This document shows positions 54,001-63,249 of a DNA stretch of 64,000 nt, piece after piece. Every line of letters starts with the position of its first letter. The stretch's first letter is position 1. Origin of the DNA: Eretmocerus hayati. Taxonomy: Eukaryota; Arthropoda; Insecta; Hymenoptera; Aphelinidae. Location: the NCBI GenBank assembly GCA_029851415.1, contig CM056742.1, positions 100,174,976 to 100,238,975 of the forward strand. The letters are read 5' to 3'. Both the position numbers and the translations under genes were made by a program. Below the pieces are notes generated by a model. The model was given only the letters and a program-made list of their open reading frames with translations. It searched no databases and was not told where the DNA came from.

Positions 54001-55535
54001 TGGATGATGCCAAAGGTAGTCCGGGTACTTTCAATGTGGCACGTTTGCGTTTACACCCCGAGAATTCATGATTTTATGCCAATATGCGGTGATTCGTGTG
54101 ACCTCTCGTCTCGAAGCTCGTTCTAGATGCTCTCAAAGTCCCGCAGGTGTATCCACGCACTTTAGGGGAACGGCCCAATGATAGGTAGATGATGTACAAA
54201 GGTAGTCCAGGTACTTTCAATGTGGCACATTTGCGTTTAGAACCCGAGAATTCCTGATTTTGCACCAATTCGCAGTGATTTGTGTGACCTCTCACCTCGA
54301 AGCTCGTTCTAGACACTCTCGAAGTCCCGCAGGTGTGTCCACCCACTTTTGGGACACGGCAAATGATAGGTGGATGATGAACAAAGGTACTCCAGGTACT
54401 TCCAATGTGGCACATTTGCGTTTACACCCCGAGGATTCATGATTTTTTGCCAATATGCGGTGATTCGTGTGACCTCTCGTCTCGAAGCTCGTTCTAGACG
54501 CTCTCAAAGTCCCGCAGGTGTATCCACGCACTTCCGGGACACGGCAAATGATAGGTGGATGATGTACGAAGGTAGTCGAGGTACTTTCAATGTGGCACAT
54601 TTGCGTTTACACCCCGAGAATTCATGATTTTTTGCCAATATGCGGTGATTCGTGTGACCTCTCGTCTCGAAGCTCGTTCTAGACGCTCTCAAAGTCCTGC
54701 AGGTGTATCCACGCACTTTTGGGACACGGCAAAGGATAGGTGGATGATGTACAAAGGTAGTCCAGGTACTTTCAATGTGGCACATTTGCGTTTACACCCC
54801 ACGAATTTGTGATTTTGCACCAATTCGCAGTGATTTGTGTGACCTCTGGCCTCGGAGCTCGTTCTGGACACTCTCAAAGTCCCGCAGGTGTATCCACGCA
54901 CTTTTGGGATACGGCAAATGATAGGTAGATGATGGACGAAGGTAGTCCAGGTACTTTCAATGTGGCACATTTGCGTTTACACCCCAAGAATTCGTGATTT
55001 TGCACCAATTAGCAGTGATTTGTGTGACCTCTCGCCTCGAAGCTCGTTGTAGACACTCTCAAAGTCCCGCAGGTGTATCCCCGCACTCTTGGGACACGGC
55101 AAATGATAGGTGGATGATGGACAAAGGTAGTCCAGGTACTTTCAATGTGGCACATTTGCGTTTACACCCCAAGATTCCGTGATTTTGCACCAATTCGCAG
55201 TGATTTGTGTGACCCTTCGCCTCGAAGCTCGTTCTAGACGCTCTCAAAGTCCCGCAGGTGTATGCACGCACTTTTGGGACACGGCAAATGATAGCTGGAT
55301 GATGCCAAAGGTAGTCCGGGTACTTTCAATGTGGCACGTTTGCGTTTACACCCCTAGAATTCATGATTTTATGCCAATATGCGGTGATTCGTGTGACCTC
55401 TCGTCTCGAAGCTCGTTCTAGATGCTCTCAAAGTCCCGCAGGTGTATCCACGCACTTTAGGGGAACGGCCCAATGATAGGTAGATGATGTACAAAGGTAG
55501 TCCAGGTACTTTCAATGTGGCACATTTGCGTTTAC
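53335..55535 (+). repeat. 1,295-bp (7-monomer) duplication
   Basis: 53.34-54.24 kb matches 54.63-55.53 kb at exactly 7 x 185 bp. Both copies contain CCTCTGGCCTCG, GGGATACGGC, CCAATTAGCAG, the 1-bp shortened GATGATGCCAAAGG and the GGGGAACGGCCC monomer. Two monomers between the copies (54.24-54.63 kb) are of a different type, related to 56.28-56.66 kb. In this copy of the boundary, 55354 reads CCCCTAGAATTC. Confidence 0.84.
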
Positions 55536-56269
55536 ACCCCAAGGATTCGTGATTTTGCACCAATTCGCAGTGATTTGTGTGACCTCTCGCCTCGAAGCTC
55601 GTTCTGGACACTCTCAAAGTCCCGCAGGTGTATCCACGCACTTTTGGGACACGGCAAATGATAGGTGGATGATGGACAGAGGTAGTCCAGGTACTTTCAA
55701 TGTGGCACATTTGCGTTTACACCCCAAGAATTCGTTATTTTGCACCAATTCGCAGTGATTCGTGTGACCTCTCGCCTCGAAGCTCGTTCTAGACGCTCTC
55801 AAAGTCCCGCAGGTGTATCCACGCACTTTTGGGACACGGCAAATGATAGGTGGATGATGTACAAAGGTACTCCAGGTACTTTCAATGTGGCACATTTGCG
55901 TTTACACCCCACGAATTTGTGATTTTGCACAAATTCGCAGTGATTTGTGTGACCTCTCGCCTCGAAGCTCGTTCCGGACACTCTCAAAGTCCCGCAGGTG
56001 TATCCACGCACTTTTGGGACACGGCAAATGATAGGTGAATGATGGACAAAAGGTAGTCCAGATACTTTCAATGTGGCACATTTGCGTTTACACCCCAAGT
56101 TTTCGTGATTTTGCACCAATTCGCAGTGATTTGTGTGACCTCTCGCCTCGAAGCTCGTTCTAGACGCTCTCAAAGTCCCGCAGGTGTATCCACGCACTTT
56201 TGGGACACGGCAAATGATAGGTGGATGATGTACAAAGGTAGTCCAGGTACTTTCAATGTGGCACATTTG

Positions 56270-58859
56270 CGTTTAGAACCCGAGAATTCCTGATTTTGCA
56301 CCAATTCGCAGTGATTTGTGTGACCTCTCGCCTCGAAGCTCGTTCTAGACACTCTCGAAGTCCCGCAGGTGTGTCCACCCACTTTTGGGACACGGCAAAT
56401 GATAGGTGGATGATGAACAAAGGTACTCCAGGTACTTCCAATGTGGCACATTTGCGTTTACACCCCGAGGATTCATGATTTTTTGCCAATATGCGGTGAT
56501 TCGTGTGACCTCTCGTCTCGAAGCTCGTTCTAGACGCTCTCAAAGTCCCGCAGGTGTATCCACGCACTTCCGGGACACGGCAAATGATAGGTGGATGATG
56601 TACGAAGGTAGTCGAGGTACTTTCAATGTGGCACATTTGCGTTTACACCCCAAGAATTCGTGATTTTGCACCAATTCGCAGTGATTTGTTTGACCTCTCG
56701 CCTCGAAGCTCATTCTGGACACTCTCAAAGTCCCGCAGGTGTATCCACGCACTTTTGGGACACGGCAAATGATAGGTGAATGATGGACAAAGGTAGTCCA
56801 GGTCCTTCCAATATGGCACATTTGCGTTTACACCACAAGAATTCGTCATTTTGCACCAATTCGCAGTGATTTGTGTGTCCTCTCGCCTCGAAGCTCGTTC
56901 GAGACACTCTCAAAGTCCCGCAGGTGTATTCACGCACTTTTAGGACACGGCAAATGATAGGTGGATAATGGACAAAGGTAGTCCAGGTACTTTCAATGTG
57001 GCACATTTGCGTTTACACCCCGAGAATTCATGATTTTTTGCCAATATGCGGTGATTCGTGTGACCTCTCGTCTCGAAGCTCGTTCTAGACGCTCTCAAAG
57101 TCCTGCAGGTGTATCCACGCACTTTTGGGACACGGCAAAGGATAGGTGGATGATGTACAAAGGTAGTCCAGGTACTTTCAATGTGGCACATTTGCGTTTA
57201 CACCCCAAGAATTCGTGATTTTGCACCATTTCGCAGTGATTTGTGTGACCTCTCGCCTCGCAGCTCGTTCTAGACACTCTCAAAGTCCCGCAGGTGATTC
57301 CACGCACTTTTGGGACACGGCAAATGATAGGTGGATGATGGACAAAGGTAGTCCAGTTACTTTCAATGTGGCAAGTTTGCGTTTACACCCCGAGAATTCA
57401 TGATTTTATGCCAATATGCGGTGATTCGTGTGACCTCTCGTCTCGAAGCTCGTTCTAGACGCTCTCAAAGTCCCGCAGGTGTATCCACGCACTTTTGGGA
57501 CACGGCAAATGATAGGTGGATGATGTACAAAGGTAGTCCAGGTACTTTCAATGTGGCACATTTGCGTTTACACCCCAAGAATTCGTGACTTTGCACCAAT
57601 TCGCAGTGATTTGTGTGACCCTTCGCCTCGAAGCTCGTTCTAGACGCTCTCAAAGTCCCGCAGGTGTATCCACGCACATTCGTGACACGGCAAATGATGG
57701 GTGGATGATGTACAAAGGTAGTCCAGGTACTTTCAATGTGGCACATTTGCGTTTACACCCCGAGAATTCATGATTTTGCACCAATTCGCAGTGATTTGTG
57801 TGACCTCTCGCCTCGAAGCTCGTTCTAGACGCTCTTAAAGTCCCGCAGGTGTATCCACGCACTTTTGGGACACGGCAAATGATGGGTGGATGATGTACAA
57901 AGGTAGTCCAGGTACTTTCAATGTGGCACATTTTCGTTTACACCCCGAGAATTCATGATTTTGCACCAATTCGCAGTGATTTGTGTGACCTCTCGCCTCG
58001 AAGCTCGTTCTAGACGCTCTTAAAGTCCCGCAGGTGTATCCACGCACTTTTGGGACACGGCAAATGATAGATGGATGATGTACAGAGGTAGTCCAGGTCC
58101 TTTTAATGTGGCACATTTGCGTTTACACCCCAAGAATTCGTGATTTTGCACCAATTCGCAGTGATTTGTGTGACCTCTCGCCTCGGAGCTCGTTCTAGAC
58201 ACTCTCAAAGTCCCGCAGGTGTGTTCACGCACTTTTGGGACACGGCAAATGATAGGTGGATGATGGACAAAGGTAGTCCAGGTACTTTCAATGTGGCACA
58301 TTTGCGTTTACACCCCGAGAATTCATGATTTTTTGCCAATATGCGGTGATTCGTGTGACCTCTCGTCTCGAAGCTCGTTCTAGACGCTCTCAAAGTCCCG
58401 CAGGAGTATCCACGCACTTTTGGGACACGGCAAATGATAGGTGGATGATGTACAAAGGTAGTCCAGGTACTTTCAATGTGGCTTATTTGCGTTGACACCC
58501 CAAAAATTCGTGATTTTGCACCAATTCGCAAGGATTTGTGTGACCTCTCGCCTCGAAGCTCGTTCTAGACACTCTCAAAGTCCCGCAGGTGAGTTCACGC
58601 ACTCTTGGGACACGGCAAATGATAGGTGGATGATGGACAAAGGTAGTCCAGGTACTTTCAATGTGGCACATTTGCGTTTACACCCCGAGAATTCATGATT
58701 TGTTGCCAATATGCGGTGATTCGTGTGACCTCTCGTCTCGAAGCTCGTTCTAGACGCTCTCAAAGTCCCGCAGGTGTATCCACGCACTTCTGGGACACGG
58801 CAAATGATAGGTGGATGATGGACAAAGGTAGTCCAGGTACTTTCAATGTGGCACATTCG
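56270..58859 (+). repeat. First unit of 2,590-bp tandem duplication (empty site)
   Basis: A 14-monomer unit repeated directly downstream. 56.27-57.05 kb matches 58.86-59.64 kb at an offset of 2,590 bp, and 57.05-58.86 kb matches 61.43-63.245 kb at 4,385 bp. The difference, 1,795 bp, equals the transposon (1,787 bp) plus its 8-bp target duplication. The uninterrupted target GCGGTGATTCGTG at 57048 is therefore a paralogous empty site. Confidence 0.9.
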
Positions 58860-59637
58860 CGTTTAGAACCCGAGAATTCCTGATTTTGCACCAATTCGCA
58901 GTGATTTGTGTGACCTCTCGCCTCGAAGCTCGTTCTAGACACTCTCGAAGTCCCGCAGGTGTGTCCACCCACTTTTGGGACACGGCAAATGATAGGTGGA
59001 TGATGAACAAAGGTACTCCAGGTACTTCCAATGTGGCACATTTGCGTTTACACCCCGAGGATTCATGATTTTTTGCCAATATGCGGTGATTCGTGTGACC
59101 TCTCGTCTCGAAGCTCGTTCTAGACGCTCTCAAAGTCCCGCAGGTGTATCCACGCACTTCCGGGACACGGCAAATGATAGGTGGATGATGTACGAAGGTA
59201 GTCGAGGTACTTTCAATGTGGCACATTTGCGTTTACACCCCAAGAATTCGTGATTTTGCACCAATTCGCAGTGATTTGTGTGACCTCTCGCCTCGAAGCT
59301 CGTTCTGGACACTCTCAAAGTCCCGCAGGTGTATCCACGCACTTTTGGGACACGGCAAATGATAGGTGAATGATGGACAAAGGTAGTCCAGGTCCTTCCA
59401 ATATGGCACATTTGCGTTTACACCACAAGAATTCGTCATTTTGCACCAATTCGCAGTGATTTGTGTGTCCTCTCGCCTCGAAGCTCGTTCGAGACACTCT
59501 CAAAGTCCCGCAGGTGTATTCACGCACTTTTAGGACACGGCAAATGATAGGTGGATAATGGACAAAGGTAGTCCAGGTACTTTCAATGTGGCACATTTGC
59601 GTTTACACCCCGAGAATTCATGATTTTTTGCCAATAT

Positions 59638-59645
59638 GCGGTGAT
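59638..59645. repeat. Left 8-bp target-site duplication
   Basis: GCGGTGAT immediately before the element, within a type B monomer (CCAATATGCGGTGAT). The same 8 bases follow the element at 61433. The base before it (T) and the base after it in the empty site (T) are not repeated on the other side, so the duplication is exactly 8 bp. Confidence 0.95.
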
Positions 59646-59766
59646 CACGGTCTTATACACAGGTCCGTCAACTCCCGTGGTGGGGGAAGGTCCACTACTG
59701 AAGCCGTAAATAAGCTTCGTTTTGTCGCCACTACGCGTCTCTACTTATCCTTCGAGAGGCGGCCGA

Positions 59767-59802
59767 GCGCGTGCGCGCAGGAGAGGAGAAGAGGAGAGGA
59801 GA
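59767..59802 (+). other. Alternating GC tract and purine tract in left arm
   Basis: GCGCGTGCGCGCA at 59767-59779 alternates purine and pyrimidine, then an unbroken purine run continues to 59802 (GGAGAGGAGAAGAGGAGAGG core). In the right arm the matching pyrimidine run is 61283-61301, 5 bp shorter, beside TGCGCGCACGCGC (61301-61313). Such tracts can form non-B DNA; no function is shown. Confidence 0.7.
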
Positions 59803-59910
59803 TCGTCTGCTGCTCTCGGTCTGCTGCTCGGCGGCTCGCGCACGCTTGCATGCGCTTGCACGAGTTTCATAAAACCGTGCTCTTGTCGAATTTCATGACG
59901 ACCCCCGATT

Positions 59911-59943
59911 GCATTGATAGCAGTATTATCTGCTTATCAATGC
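59911..59943 (+). repeat. Subterminal hairpin in left arm
   Basis: GCATTGATA at 59911 pairs with TATCAATGC at the right end, and the inner GCAG pairs with CTGC, separated by one unpaired T, leaving a short TATTAT-containing loop. About 13 base pairs of stem. The same structure is in the right arm at 61149-61181. Confidence 0.8.
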
Positions 59944-60049
59944 AGGGTCTCATACGTCAATCTTTGAATATAGCTGAACTCAAGCTTATCATAAGCCCCA
60001 ACTGGGGCCAACAAGCTAAGAGGTAGGTTTTTGATAAATTAGGTATGTC

Positions 60050-60126
60050 GTGTCCGTGGTCGAGCGGATAGCGTCATTGATCAAGTTTTGCATTCGGTGG
60101 TTGCAGGTTCAAATCTCGGTCGGGGA
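60050..60126 (+). other. tRNA-derived segment in left arm
   Basis: A stretch of tRNA length with a Pol III A-box match, TGGTCGAGCGG (60057-60067, fits TRGYNNARNGG fully), and a B-box-like GGTTCAAATCT (60106-60116, one mismatch to GGTTCRANNCC). The D-arm looks like those of serine or leucine tRNAs. The acceptor stem pairs poorly and the anticodon arm is unclear, so it is not a working tRNA gene. A T12 run follows. It is probably a captured tRNA pseudogene or SINE head carried by the transposon. Confidence 0.7.
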
Positions 60127-60127
60127 A

Positions 60128-60139
60128 TTTTTTTTTTTT
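60128..60139 (+). terminator. T12 run after left tRNA-like segment
   Basis: Twelve T residues just 3' of the tRNA-like segment on the plus strand. RNA polymerase III stops at runs of four or more T, so any transcript from the A/B boxes would end here. Whether it is transcribed is unknown. Confidence 0.5.
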
Positions 60140-60172
60140 CTTTATTCAAGACAGCTCTTACTTTTGAAGACC

Positions 60173-60916
60173 CAAGTATTTATTATCGGTGTATTTCTTT
60201 CGTTTTTTTCCTTTAATTACGGATTTATTCGTAAAATGCCGATGTTTTTTGAGATTTTTTTTAACGTCAATAATATACTAAGGGACAAAATTCACGGTCT
60301 GGAATCATTTATTCGGGGAAATGGGGAAACATTTTCCCTGCAAAACAATGGTGTTATCTTTACTGGCTTTTTCTGCTTATCTTGCGAACTGATGGCTTGA
60401 CAAGATTAGTAAAACAACCGTAAAAATAGAGCTGTTGTTTCGCGAATCAGTGATTTTCAATTGGAGAACGTAGTAGCGAATCTGGCTATGCATTCGTTTT
60501 TGAAGTGGAAAAATACAGACGAAAATTATGTTTCCCCCAATGGGTTATTCTATACCATGAATTCTGTTCCCCAGTGTATTATGTATTGACGTGAAAAGAA
60601 TCTCAAAGAACGGTGGTATTCTATGAATAAGTCCGTGATTCAGAAGAAACGAAAGAAATACACCGATCATTCAATTAAAATACTTATGTGTGTTCGTTAT
60701 GACGTAATTCTTCAAAACGTAAATTTCTCAAAAATTTATAATTTAAAAATTTATTTCAGTTGATATTTAGTTTTAATTAAAGAATTATGAGTTATATTAT
60801 TTTTAAATCGATATCAATTAAATAAATCTAATTTAATTTTATGGAAAAGGATTTGAAAGTGAAATTAATAAGTTAATTAGTTTGAATATAATATTAAAAT
60901 AGTACAAATAGCCCGT
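60173..60916. other. AT-rich unique centre of the transposon
   Basis: About 744 bp between the inverted arms, strongly AT-rich, especially 60720-60900 with runs of A and T. The longest open frame entering it (60050-60400, 116 codons) starts in the tRNA-like segment and has no recognisable domain; it is low-complexity Phe/Leu-rich and not credible as a gene. No transposase motif, RNA gene or further repeat recognised. Confidence 0.75.
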
Positions 60917-60950
60917 GGTCTTCAAAAGTAAGAGCTGTCTTGGATAAAGG

Positions 60951-60959
60951 AAAAAAAAA
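60951..60959 (-). terminator. T9 run after right tRNA-like segment
   Basis: Nine A on the plus strand, hence nine T on the minus strand, in the same place relative to the right tRNA-like segment as the T12 run on the left. A potential Pol III stop. Confidence 0.5.
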
Positions 60960-60963
60960 TTTC

Positions 60964-61038
60964 CCCGTCCGAGATTCGAACCTGCAACCATCGAATGCAA
61001 AATTTGACCAACGACGCTATCTGCTCGACCGCGGACAC
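60964..61038 (-). other. tRNA-derived segment in right arm
   Basis: Inverted copy of the segment at 60050-60126. On the minus strand the B-box-like element is GGTTCGAATCT (plus-strand 60972-60982), closer to a tRNA T-loop than the left copy. The A-box is CGGTCGAGCAG (61021-61031), with two departures from consensus. GTCCG at the 5' side can pair with CGGAC at the 3' side, a stem the left copy has partly lost. Not a functional tRNA by eye. Confidence 0.68.
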
Positions 61039-61148
61039 GTCGTTCTTAACTAATCAAAAACCTACCTCTTAGCTTGTTGGCCCCAGTTGGGGCTTTTGAT
61101 AAGCTTGGGTTTAGCTATAGGTATTCAAAGATTGACGTATGAAACCCT

Positions 61149-61181
61149 GCATTGATAAGCAGATAATACTGCTATCAATGC
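61149..61181 (-). repeat. Subterminal hairpin in right arm
   Basis: Inverted counterpart of the hairpin at 59911-59943, unchanged in its paired bases, although the arms differ elsewhere. Conservation in both arms may mean only common descent. Confidence 0.8.
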
Positions 61182-61432
61182 AATTGGGGGTCGTCATGAA
61201 ATTCGACAAGAGCACGGTTTTATGAAACTCGTGCAAGCGCATGCATAATGCCGCCGAGCAGCAGACCGAGAGCAGCAGACGATCTCCTCTTCTCCTCTCC
61301 TGCGCGCACGCGCTCGGCTGCCTCTCGAAGGATAAGTAGAGACGCGTGGTGGTCAAAAGAAGAAGCTTACGCCGCCTCAATAGTGGACCTTCCCCCACCA
61401 TGGGAGTTGTAGGACCTGTGTATAAGACCGTG

Positions 61433-61440
61433 GCGGTGAT
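61433..61440. repeat. Right 8-bp target-site duplication
   Basis: GCGGTGAT immediately after the right end of the element, continuing into TCGTGTGACC of the interrupted type B monomer. Confidence 0.95.
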
Positions 61441-63249
61441 TCGTGTGACCTCTCGTCTCGAAGCTCGTTCTAGACGCTCTCAAAGTCCTGCAGGTGTATC
61501 CACGCACTTTTGGGACACGGCAAAGGATAGGTGGATGATGTACAAAGGTAGTCCAGGTACTTTCAATGTGGCACATTTGCGTTTACACCCCAAGAATTCG
61601 TGATTTTGCACCATTTCGCAGTGATTTGTGTGACCTCTCGCCTCGCAGCTCGTTCTAGACACTCTCAAAGTCCCGCAGGTGATTCCACGCACTTTTGGGA
61701 CACGGCAAATGATAGGTGGATGATGGACAAAGGTAGTCCAGTTACTTTCAATGTGGCAAGTTTGCGTTTACACCCCGAGAATTCATGATTTTATGCCAAT
61801 ATGCGGTGATTCGTGTGACCTCTCGTCTCGGAGCTCGTTCTAGACGCTCTCAAAGTCCCGCAGGTGTATCCACGCACTTTTGGGACACGGCAAATGATAG
61901 GTGGATGATGTACAAAGGTAGTCCAGGTACTTTCAATGTGGCACATTTGCGTTTACACCCCAAGAATTCGTGACTTTGCACCAATTCGCAGTGATTTGTG
62001 TGACCCTTCGCCTCGAAGCTCGTTCTAGACGCTCTCAAAGTCCCGCAGGTGTATCCACGCACATTCGTGACACGGCAAATGATGGGTGGATGATGTACAA
62101 AGGTAGTCCAGGTACTTTCAATGTGGCACATTTGCGTTTACACCCCGAGAATTCATGATTTTGCACCAATTCGCAGTGATTTGTGTGACCTCTCGCCTCG
62201 AAGCTCGTTCTAGACGCTCTTAAAGTCCCGCAGGTGTATCCACGCACTTTTGGGACACGGCAAATGATGGCTGGATGATGTACAAAGGTAGTCCAGGTAC
62301 TTTCAATGTGGCACATTTTCGTTTACACCCCGAGAATTCATGATTTTGCACCAATTCGCAGTGATTTGTGTGACCTCTCGCCTCGAAGCTCGTTCTAGAC
62401 GCTCTTAAAGTCCCGCAGGTGTATCCACGCACTTTTGGGACACGGCAAATGATAGATGGATGATGTACAGAGGTAGTCCAGGTCCTTTTAATGTGGCACA
62501 TTTGCGTTTACACCCCAAGAATTCGTGATTTTGCACCAATTCGCAGTGATTTGTGTGACCTCTCGCCTCGAAGCTCGTTCTAGACACTCTCAAAGTCCCG
62601 CAGGTGTGTTCACGCACTTTTGGGACACGGCAAATGATAGGTGGATGATGGACAAAGGTAGTCCAGGTACTTTCAATGTGGCACATTTGCGTTTACACCC
62701 CGAGAATTCATGATTTTTTGCCAATATGCGGTGATTCGTGTGACCTCTCGTCTCGAAGCTCGTTCTAGACGCTCTCAAAGTCCCGCAGGAGTATCCACGC
62801 ACTTTTGGGACACGGCAAATGATAGGTGGATGATGTACAAAGGTAGTCCAGGTACTTTCAATGTGGCTTATTTGCGTTGACACCCCAAAAATTCGTGATT
62901 TTGCACCAATTCGCAAAGATTTGTGTGACCTCTCGCCTCGAAGCTCGTTCTAGACACTCTCAAAGTCCCGCAGGTGAGTTCACGCACTCTTGGGACACGG
63001 CAAATGATAGGTGGATGATGGACAAAGGTAGTCCAGGTACTTTCAATGTGGCACATTTGCGTTTACACCCCGAGAATTCATGATTTGTTGCCAATATGCG
63101 GTGATTCGTGTGACCTCTCGTCTCGAAGCTCGTTCTAGACGCTCTCAAAGTCCCGCAGGTGTATCCACGCACTTCTGAGACACGGCAAATGATAGGTGGA
63201 TGATGGACAAAGGTAGTCCAGGTACTTTCAATGTGGCACATTCGCGTTT

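Larger units (their letters stand above)
1..59645. repeat. 185-bp satellite array, left segment
   Basis: Uninterrupted head-to-tail tandem array of a 185-bp monomer, about 322 copies, starting and ending inside monomers. EcoRI sites at 106, 291, 476 and 661 show the 185-bp step, and the spacing persists across the segment. Conserved monomer landmarks in order are GAATTC, GTGTGACCTCTCG, GAAGCTCGTTCTAGAC, AAGTCCCGCAGGTGTATCC, GGGACACGGCAAATGATAGG, GGTAGTCCAGGTACTTTC and GTGGCACATTTGCGTTTACA. All copies have the same orientation. Differences between copies are mostly substitutions plus a few small indels. No gene, RNA gene or other mobile element is visible within it. This is typical of centromeric or pericentromeric satellite; location and function are inference. 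Confidence 0.97.
59646..60172 (+). repeat. Left terminal inverted repeat arm
   Basis: Reads from CACGGTCTTATACACAGG to CTTACTTTTGAAGACC. In order it holds the perfect outer repeat, a conserved GGTGGGGGAAGGTCCACTA, CGCGTCTCTACTTATCCTTC, a GC-rich part with alternating GCGCGTGCGCGCA, a purine tract, a hairpin at 59911-59943, CCCCAACTGGGG, and the tRNA-like segment with T-run. Against the right arm it has a longer purine tract and CTCGCGCACGCTTG where the right arm has ATTAT. Confidence 0.9.
59646..61432. mobile_element. Non-autonomous foldback-like DNA transposon
   Basis: A 1,787-bp insertion into the satellite, bounded by 8-bp target duplications. It starts CACGGTCTTATACACAGG and ends with its reverse complement. 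The outermost 21 bp are a perfect inverted repeat, and similarity between the ends continues inward for about 520 bp with substitutions and short indels. The centre (60173-60916) is AT-rich and has no transposase-like open frame, so the element must depend on enzymes supplied elsewhere. Ends of CA...TG with an 8-bp duplication fit the hAT superfamily and would also fit P-like elements; TTAA, TA or 9-bp classes do not fit. Its superfamily is inference. Long inverted arms resemble foldback elements. Each arm has a tRNA-like segment facing inward. Confidence 0.92.
60917..61432 (-). repeat. Right terminal inverted repeat arm
   Basis: Reverse complement of the left arm, same order of modules, about 11 bp shorter because of small indels. 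The inner edge is GGTCTTCAAAAGTAAGAGC at 60917. Sequence differences between the arms, including a shorter pyrimidine tract (61283-61301), show that they have diverged and have not been recently homogenised. Confidence 0.9.
58860..63245 (+). repeat. Second unit of the 2,590-bp duplication, carrying the transposon
   Basis: The second 14-monomer unit, interrupted at 59645 by the inserted element. Outside the insertion it differs from the first unit only at scattered bases, for example TCGGAGCTCG at 61828 against TCGAAGCTCG, AAAGATTTG at 62914 against AAGGATTTG, and GATGGCTGGATG at 62266 against GATGGGTGGATG. Both units share the odd boundary TTGACACCCCAAAAATTCG. Confidence 0.9.

Noticed and set aside
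1..59645. Hundreds of overlapping 60-155 codon open frames on both strands
   Set aside because: They recur every 185 bp as part of the satellite. The monomer length is not divisible by 3, frames overlap heavily on opposite strands, and no known domain is seen. The longest ones (for example 33465-33932) arise where a small indel or stop loss fuses two frames.
1..59645. CRISPR array
   Set aside because: Repeats are contiguous 185-bp units with no unique spacers, and the context is eukaryotic.
1..59645. CENP-B box in the monomer
   Set aside because: I looked for the NTTCGNNNNANNCGGGN core on both strands; partial TTCG and CGGG pieces exist but not with the required spacing.
1..59645. Hammerhead ribozyme in the satellite
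   Set aside because: The conserved CTGATGA and GAAA core pair with flanking stems is not present in the monomer on either strand by eye.
59586..60026. 146-codon plus-strand frame
   Set aside because: It starts in satellite DNA and runs across the insertion boundary into the transposon arm, so it is a chance frame created by the insertion.
60050..60126. Functional tRNA gene
   Set aside because: Acceptor stem pairs poorly, T-stem has mismatches, and the anticodon arm cannot be drawn cleanly. A tRNA-derived segment is a better description.
60050..60400. 116-codon plus-strand frame in the transposon
   Set aside because: Begins within the tRNA-like segment, then becomes Phe-rich because of T-runs. 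No transposase signature and no similar frame in the other arm.
61111..61401. 96-codon minus-strand frame in the right arm
   Set aside because: Lies wholly in the inverted arm, low-complexity Arg/Ser/Leu content from the GC-rich tract; the left arm counterpart is disrupted by indels.
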